Source of the DNA: Gordionus sp. m RMFG-2023
Taxonomy: Eukaryota; Nematomorpha; Gordioida; Chordodea; Parachordodidae
NCBI RefSeq assembly: GCF_954871325.1
Contig: NC_088778.1
Location: 14,163,666 to 14,227,665 of the forward strand
Length of the DNA stretch: 64,000 bases
Reading direction: 5' to 3'
Position numbers and translations under genes: made by a program. The notes under the pieces are model-generated. The model ran no database searches and was not told where the DNA came from. It worked only from the letters and a program-made list of their open reading frames with translations. This document shows, in pieces, positions 57,582-64,000 of the stretch; position 1 is the first letter of the stretch, and each line of letters starts with the position of its first letter.

Positions 57582-58640
57582 AGGAAATAAAGTAAAAGAA
57601 TAATTTATATGAGAATTAATTTTTTTTACCCGAATGGAATGTATGTATATAGAATGATATCTGGAGTGCATCGGTGTTTGTATTGGGAGACGATCAGAGT
57701 TAGCATATTTCGGGGCCGAGTAGACGAGGAAGACCGGATTCTACCGCCATTAAGACAAAACAATGATATTCTCAGGAGTTACATGAACGACGGGCCAGTC
57801 CGTGTTACAACAACCAACCATCGTGAGGTGAGCCCGGAGCTACCAGAGCCCCGACGGCAGGGGCTGAGACCATGGAGGAAGCCGCGGGTCTGCTATATCT
57901 GTCGGGCAACTGATCATAAACGAAATCAGTACCCGAGGAGACGGGATGACGAGCGAACAACAAATAGGCGCCCGGCGCCGGAGTCCCAGGGTCAAACGGA
58001 GCGTGAAAGGAGTAGGAGCCGGGAGAATCCTTTGTCAATTCATACCACTATGCCAGTGAGGATAAAACAGAGAACACCAGAAAATGGGGTATTGGGGAAT
58101 AATGGGATGACGATACCTATCGCCTTGGTGGAGCCGTGGAATATTATGAATAGTCATCCTAATGTCAGTGGCGATAGCAACGATAGCTGGCCAGTAGTAG
58201 ACCTGTCAGCCGGAGAATGGGAGGAGTTGCTGGGAGCGTAGCTCCCTGGGGATTGCATGTCGTGATGGGTGAAAGAAGAAAAGAAAATGTTTTTTTTATT
58301 TGTTAGCATGAGTTGCAATTTTATATAATAAAAAAAAGAAAAAAGTAATATTTTTTTTATGTTGTTATTATAAAAAAAAATAGTTTTTTTTATTATTATT
58401 TATTTATTTTTTAAAAAAAGAAAAAAATGTGTATAAAATACGCGAAAAACAAATTATATTATTATTATTTTAATTTATTTTAAATTGAAAAGAAAAAAGA
58501 AAGAAAAACAATAAAGACAATATTGTAAGAAATACTTTGTGATAATTTTTTTGGGTTTGGGATACTTCTTGCTAGAATTTTGGGACAATCTTTTTTAAAG
58601 TTTTTGGGGCAATAATCTTTTTTTTTAAATTTTTTCCGTT
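57582..58640 (+). repeat. Right inverted arm of the composite element, with a gag-like open frame
   Basis: The arm is the uninterrupted counterpart of 51455-55284. Its frame at 57609-58241 is basic and arginine-rich, with a zinc-knuckle-like CYICRATDHKR segment and an Arg/Glu-rich stretch, ending SAGEWEELLGA. This resembles a retrotransposon nucleocapsid region and is treated as a fossil part. The same sequence is present in inverse in the left arm. The arm continues past the stop as low-complexity A/T. Confidence 0.7.
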
Positions 58641-58977
58641 ATTTTTCTTCACTTCTCTATTCCAATTTTTAACAATCATTTCCTTTTTTTTCATCATACA
58701 TAATAATATTTTGATTTTTTATGATTTTTTCTCCTTATATTGTTATCTTTTACATACATTTCTAACTTTTTCAATCTCTTCAAGTCATTTTTAATCTTTA
58801 TTTTTCTGATCTTTTCTCAATTTTTTTTTCTCATTTTTGATAATTCTTTTTTGTAATCCTTTTTAATTTTCACTTAATTTTTATTACTCAATGGCAGACA
58901 ATTTTTTTTATTAAATTTTTTAGATATCAAATTATTTAATTACAATTGCTGAATTAAATAATTCGTTTGATTATAAT

Positions 58978-61233
58978 TAGGGATGTACCGATATTTTTAT
59001 CGGATAGAATCAGGCCGATATTTCATCCATTTTAAAATATCGGTTATCGGCAAATATAATAAAATTAAAGTTATATCTAAAAAAACCATTTATTTTTATA
59101 AAAATCGATTTTTTTAAAAAATCCTTTTATTTATATATTTATGTGCAAATAGTATTTTTAAAATATTACAAAATGTTAATTGTATATAATTAGTATAATA
59201 AATTATACGTTGGGAGGGAGGAGGTCAAAAAAGGGAGACGTGGATGGCGAGATCTGCATAGATCAATAGATACAAGCTGTCGAAGATAGAAGCCTTCCCG
59301 TGGGTCACCAGTGACGGCGAGAATTTTTTTAAGGGATTTGAAGAAGGTTAGGGCATGATTGCCGAAAAAACCGGTTGTGTCGCATACAATTGGTATGAGA
59401 TTGCAATTGGTTAGGGAAATGTATTTGTTAATTTTAAAGTTTTATGCTCGCACGAATAAGTTAATAATAAACGAGGGAGAGAATCGGTCGATGCAAGTGT
59501 AATCCCATGCTAAAGGAGTTCCATTACTCCAAGTATTATCAGCCCATCTGGCCGGATACTATTTTCAGTTGAGAGGCCATAGGGTACGAGGGTTGCGGGG
59601 ATTTGAGCTGAGCGTAGAGCACGGAATGGTGCCGTTAACTGCACTGTGTCGAGTGTCTATCTTTAGAGAATCGGCAGTGAAGAGGGTGATGTCCGAAACA
59701 ATCAACGGAGTGGGAACATAAAGTGCATGCAGAGTTGGCCAGTATTTTACAACCGAGACGGAGACCTATTGCAATGCGTAATTCTTCGTTTGTTAGGAGG
59801 GGTCCTAAGTTTGAGCTGGGCAATGCTTCTAACCATTCGTAACCCGATAAGGAAGATAAAAGTTGTGGAATTTGCAGTTGTTGTGGAAGAGAGAGATGAT
59901 CAACAGTTAAGGATTCATCAACTAAAATGGGTGATAATAAATGTGAAAGAATTGATGGGGATCCTTTAGACGCAGCACTCGATATTAGATATTCAACGCA
60001 GTGGCGTAATAAGGGAAGATCTCAGTCATGTTGCTTTCGTGGTGTGAGGATTGGAGCAGAAAGGGAATACTCTTTCTAGATTGTTGGGGCGTGGGGGAGG
60101 TGGGGGGTCGGTGAAGTTATTGTTAAGTGATAAAATAATTAAGCGCCAGCATGATTATGAGGGTAAAAAGGCCGCAAGGCTGAGTGGTGCAGGTGATCTT
60201 AGGTCAAGACCCCCAAATTTAGAAGGCAAGGAGGCCTGCATCCAAAAATTAGGGCTGAATTTTATATAGAGGATGCCTTCTAAAGAGTCTTAGATTGTTG
60301 ATTCTATTTGAGTGAGAATTTCCGGGAATAAGAAAAGTGGGGCAGAGCGGAAGGCATGCTGGATTTTGGGAATAAAGAAAAAGTTTTTGAGAAGGAAGAA
60401 AGCTTGATGGGAAGGAAGGACTTTGAGAATTTTATGTAAAAGGTGAAAATTATGGAGAAATTTTGTTTCAAAATATTCGATTGCTTTATTGCCTCCTATG
60501 GGGATATAAGATGTGTGAACCTGGATAGATTAATGGGTGTGAAGTTATGAGGAGCGGTAAAGATTTTATCTGGTGAATAAAATTCGCATTTGTTGTTATT
60601 AAGAGACAACCCTGTAATATTGGTTAGATTATTTATTATGGGGGATATTTTTATGGTTCATCATGTGGACCAGCAAGGGTTCCATCATATGTTTAATTTT
60701 TTAATAATAATAATTAATTTATTTTTTTGCGTATTCTGTTTATAAAAGTGTGCGATTATCTCTTCAGAATCTGTTTTAGTGAAATTGACAGTCCTCATTG
60801 TCGCACACTGACCTCTGATAAATTGGAAATTTTGGTATTTCTAAAAAGAAATCTTCGATATATTAATTTAAATATTTATTTCAAATTTCATAATATATTT
60901 GTTTATTACTTATTATGTAAATAGATTATTGTTATTACTTATTATATAAATAAGTGATTTATCAATAAAAATATTTTATATCCAGAATTGCAATTGCAAT
61001 TGAATTGAATATAAACTATAACTGATCATAATAATATATTTAAATGACATATGTTACGGTATAGTTAAATTATAGATGGTATACTAATAAAAGGTATATT
61101 AAAAATTAAAACCATTGGCTTTACAGAATAAAAAATTAGATATGATATCGGATCGGTAATCGGCCGATATCGACTTAATACCGGGAATATCGGATCGGAT
61201 CGGCCTCCAAAAAGTGGTATCGGTACACCCCTA
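58978..61233 (+). mobile_element. hAT transposon (2,256 bp) with GATCGG subterminal repeats
   Basis: The ends are TAGGGATGTACCGATA and TATCGGTACACCCCTA. The flanks attataat (58970-58977) and gttataat (61234-61241) agree at 7 of 8 bases. Subterminal sequence is rich in ATCGGATCGG and GGCCGATA. A plus-strand remnant near 60800-60870 reads LTSDKLEILVFLKRNLRY, the end of a hAT dimerisation region. A LINE fragment on the minus strand fills much of the interior. Confidence 0.82.
59250..60690 (-). pseudogene. LINE fragment: post-RT region, zinc motif and restriction-like endonuclease
   Basis: Minus-strand pieces in several frames follow one order: GLSLNNNKCE (near 60600), IPIGGNKAIEYFETKFLHNF, FGGLDLRSPAPLSLAAFLPS-like, SGYEWLEALPSSNLGPLLTN, LRIAIGLRLGCKI, then a Cys/His motif CTLCSHSVDCFGHHPLHC followed by RHS, RPDG and GTPLAWDYTCIDRFSPS (near 59490). 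The CCHC, RH and PD...D arrangement is that of the C-terminal restriction-like endonuclease of early-branching non-LTR elements (R2/NeSL/CRE-type group). There are several frameshifts and stops, and the catalytic RT motifs are not seen. Plus-strand frames at 59727 and 60051 are shadows. Confidence 0.65.
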
Positions 61234-61746
61234 GTTATAATGTGCCTTTTTAAAATTAAATAAGTTTGAAATGTAATATCAAACGATATGTAAATTAATA
61301 AAATATAATCATTTTTAAATTCTTATTTTAAAAATTTTATTGTCTGCCATTGAGAAATAAAAATAAGGGAAAATTAAAAAGAATTATCAAAAATGAGAAG
61401 AAAATAAAATTGAGAAAAGATCAGAAAAATAAAGATTAAAAATGACTTAAAGAGATTGAAAAAGTTAGAAATGTATGTAAAAGATAACAATATAAGGTGA
61501 AAAAATCAAGTCAAAATATTGTTATGTATGATGAAAAAAAAGGAAAGAATTGTTAAAAAAATGGTGTAGAGACGTGAAGAAAAATAACAGTGAAAATTTA
61601 TAAATTATTTTTAAAAAGACAAAAGAATTATCAAAAATGAGAAGAAAAATAAATTGAGAATAGATAGTAAGAAAAATAAAGTAAAGAAATCGCAAAAAGT
61701 TAAAAATAAAATAAGAAAAAATAATAAATAAAAAAGTTAAGAAAAA

Positions 61747-62063
61747 TTGACAAAAGAGGAAAAGGTTCAATCAAAAAAAGAAAAGTGTCAAACAGAAAAG
61801 GTCCAATCAAAAAGGAAAATTCCCAAAACAAGGAAAAATGTCATTCAAAAAACTTTTTCCTTTTGTTTGACACTTTTCCTTTTTTGATCGGACTTTTTTC
61901 TAAACCTTTAGGACATTTTTTTTGATTGACACTTTTCCTTCTTTGATTGGGCCTTTTCCTTTTTTGATTGAACTTTTTCCTTTTATGATTGATCCTTTTA
62001 CTTTTAAGATTGAAGCTTTCCTTTTTTGATTAGGACTTTTCCTTTTTTGAATGGAAAACCCTG
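61747..62063. repeat. Palindromic minisatellite forming the right terminus of the composite element
   Basis: Units of AAAAAGGAAAAG with a CAATC spacer run rightward from 61747 to about 61850, then invert and continue as CTTTTCCTTTTTTGATTG units to 62063. The right part pairs with 51253-51460 at the other end of the composite. Single-strand foldback is expected. Confidence 0.75.
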
Positions 62064-62735
62064 TATTATTATCATTATTAACCTTTTTAATTATATTTAT
62101 ATTATCATGTTCATCTATAACTGATCCATTGTTGATTCATCTTTTTGTTCTTTATTGCTGTTTCTACCACAGTAGCTATTTGATTTGAATAGCTTTATTT
62201 ATATCTAAATTATCCTCGGATAATAATCTTTGTAATATTTTAGAATTTTTTAGTTCAAATATGAATATATCTCTTAAAGTAGTATTCAAATATTCCCCAA
62301 ATTCAGTCGCTGATAATTTTCGAAGATTCTGTATATAGTCTATTAATTTTTCCTCATTTTTTTGACTGATAAAAATTATATCTCTCTACAATTATATTAT
62401 CATATTTCTCTTCTAACTGATCAAATGCAGTTTCATCTCTAGCTGCTTCTAAGTAACAGAATCTTCGAAAATTATTAGTGACTGGTGAATTTGAAGAATA
62501 TTTGAATACTGCTTTAAGAAATAAATTCAAATTTGGACAAAAAAATCGTAAAATATTACAAAGAGTATTATATCCGAGGATGATTTAGATATAAATATGG
62601 ATATTCAAATAGCTACTGGGGTAGAAACGCTATAAAAAAGACAAAACTAATACAAAAAGATAAAACTACAATTGATCAGTTAGGAGATGAACATGATAAT
62701 ATAAATACAATTAAAAAAGTTAATAATAAACAATT
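62064..62735. repeat. Inverted duplication of the gag region of LTR fossil A
   Basis: The segment 62064-62345 and the segment about 62455-62735 are diverged reverse complements, separated by about 110 bp. Read on the minus strand, the left copy encodes gag-like sequence of fossil A (ETAFDQLEEKYDNIIVERY in the loop side). The right copy continues past the point where the left copy meets the composite element, so it shows the uninterrupted state of that junction. Fossil, not coding. Confidence 0.7.
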
Positions 62736-64000
62736 TAATTCATCACACTTCTCTTTTGATTTTTCTTAGTGATATAAAATTAATAAAATGAACAAAAATT
62801 CAATTTATTTGTAATATATATTTGTTATTGCAAAAAAAGGATTTAAAAATATTCAACGAGTCACAATCAGCCGTAAACATTGCCCACAAGATATGATGAT
62901 CTTTTATGAGCATAAAAAACCATAATATTCTTAATCATTCCTTATAATACGCCAAATATCGTCTTGACCATAAAAAACGGAAAATTTTAGTATTTTGTGT
63001 ATAGTATATACTTTTGACATATATCATGATTTTTTTTATATTAGTAAAAAAAAAATAATAAAAATATCGGATTGTGTATTTATCAGCATTGAAAAAGATC
63101 GGATCGGTAAAAAAAATTGTGGACCGGCACAGTTCTATAAATCAGCCAAAATTATTCAAAATAGTGCCAAAAAAATGAACCCCGATAATTTTTTTCGAAT
63201 CCTGGTCGGGCTTAAAATTTCAACCCCTACAAATCTATGATATTTATTGAAAAAAGCATAAATTATTATTTTAATTTATAATTAATTTATGCCAAAATAA
63301 GTGGCCTAAAGGAAGATCTTAAGCAGAGAATACCCATTCAAATATTAAAGAGCAACTTTATCAGTTCAAATGACTAGATTTTCATATTTTTTATCCCTTA
63401 TATTATTCGTTTTTTTCTATAAATTACTATTTATTTATATTTAATTTTTATTATTTTGAAATTTATATTATATGTCGACTAAATTAAAAGTAAAAAGAAA
63501 TAAATTAACACTTTTCTTTCATTTATAGGTTTAGAAATTGGTATATGATAAAATATATTCTTAGCTTAATGTAGTACAAAAATATTCTTTAATTTATATT
63601 AATTATCATTGAGGGTTGACCATTGGTACCGGTTAAAATTGAAAATATCGGTCAATATTGTGGATATCTTACTTGCATTTCTAGTTATTTTATTCAGAAA
63701 AGGTTATAGAAAATAATCCATGTCTAAAAATATAAAATCAGATGACCCGTAAAAACAACATTATAATGGATTGCAAGATTTGTAATACAAAATAATTTTC
63801 AATAACCTCTATTTGTTCGTTTGAGAGGTATTAACTTGAAAATAAAATCCTCTAAATTTAGGGTTAATTCTTTCTTAACATTATATTTTTGTATATAAAT
63901 ATTAGAATTTAAAGATTTTGTCAATATACTCCAATTATTTTTTTTACCATCCTTAGTTTACTAGCAAGGCCTATTAAATCCCTTTACTCGAAATTCCAAC
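62736..64000. other. No gene recognised; AT-rich with one hAT-type terminus
   Basis: Near 63090-63137 the sequence CGGATCGG...GGACCGGCACAGTTCTA is the right end of a TAGNNCTGTGCCG-type hAT, like the left end at 5124. Its partner was not found. The open frame at 62995 reads through this repeat and is not a gene. I see no CLC 5' exon here. Confidence 0.45.

Larger units (their letters stand above)
58640..61600. repeat. Inverted repeats of about 260 bp around a spacer holding a hAT
   Basis: The segment 58645-58905 is the reverse complement of about 61340-61600. Shared blocks include CTCAATGGCAGACAAT, TGATAATTCTTTTT-like and ACATACATTTCTAACTTTTT. The spacer contains the hAT at 58978-61233. The segment 61615-61690 is an extra direct copy of part of the right arm. 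This is a second palindrome inside the composite element. Confidence 0.7.
51253..62063. mobile_element. 10.8-kb composite foldback-like element with minisatellite terminal inverted repeats
   Basis: The left end reads CACGGTTTCCCATTC and the right end GAATGGAAAACCCTG. Each is followed inward by about 200 bp made of 17-20-bp units of the form AAAAAAGGAAAAGTNNCAATC (51253-51460 and 61850-62063). The two sides align in inverted orientation even in irregular units such as TTTAG.AAAAAGTCCGATC. Inside are inverted arms of about 1.05 kb, a gypsy pol fragment, a hAT in one arm and a second hAT in a further palindrome. Tandem-repeat inverted termini are a hallmark of Foldback/Galileo-type elements, but I see no matching transposase. 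The target duplication is unclear. It interrupts the gag region of fossil A. Confidence 0.65.

Noticed and set aside
57609-58241. 210-residue frame as a host zinc-knuckle gene
   Set aside because: It lies in an inverted arm of the composite element next to gypsy pol sequence, is duplicated in inverse in the other arm, and has a nucleocapsid-like composition.
61522-61770. Phe-rich minus-strand frame as a membrane protein
   Set aside because: It is a translation of purine-rich low-complexity repeat in the composite element.
51253-62063. Polinton/Maverick interpretation of the long composite element
   Set aside because: Length and inverted ends would allow it, but I see no DNA polymerase B, packaging ATPase or capsid genes; the integrase present is of gypsy type.

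Overview
The window is AT-rich, intron-rich nuclear DNA of an invertebrate animal. The protein relationships are metazoan, but I cannot name the lineage. It holds two convergent host genes buried in DNA transposons, LINE pieces and LTR-retrotransposon fossils. Neither host gene appears as a long reading frame; both were assembled here exon by exon from family conservation and GT..AG junctions, and both models stay in frame throughout.

Plus strand, 9159-36026: a P4-type ATPase (phospholipid flippase) of the ATP8A1/ATP8A2 class. Thirty-one exons sum to 4,314 nt (1,437 codons plus stop). The first about 120 residues (N-tail, M1, M2) were not found. Four regions are expanded relative to vertebrate ATP8A: a stretch in the actuator domain, the M3-M4 luminal loop, two inserts in the nucleotide-binding domain, and a long C-terminal tail.

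Minus strand, 45788-37772: a CLC-3/4/5-class endosomal 2Cl-/H+ exchanger, closest by eye to CLC-3. Fifteen exons sum to 1,881 nt (626 codons plus stop). The 5' exons are missing from the window or hidden beyond a block of mobile elements of about 18 kb. The two genes end about 1.7 kb apart.

1-9158 has no recognisable gene. It contains a 2.3-kb hAT element with GGCCCGG-rich subterminal repeats and a LINE fragment inside it. Flippase introns hold several hAT elements and MITEs: a nearly open hAT at 20864-23614, a deleted relative at 32733-33480, and a 169-bp MITE with a perfect 8-bp target duplication at 17455-17623. They also hold two repeat-rich stretches and a tRNA-derived sequence.

46270-62735 is a nest. 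A broken Ty3/gypsy fossil on the minus strand has been split by a hAT (47487-49461, perfect 8-bp duplication, itself carrying a smaller hAT) and by a 10.8-kb composite element (51253-62063). The composite ends in about 200-bp inverted repeats built from short AAAAGGAAAAG-like units. It carries two inverted arms of about 1.05 kb around a second gypsy pol fragment, and two more hATs. One hAT lies in one arm only; the other encloses a LINE fragment with a restriction-like endonuclease end. The fossil's gag region is then present as an inverted duplication at 62064-62735.

A general oddity is the 5' splice sites. Of 44 donors assigned in the two genes, only 8 have G at +5.
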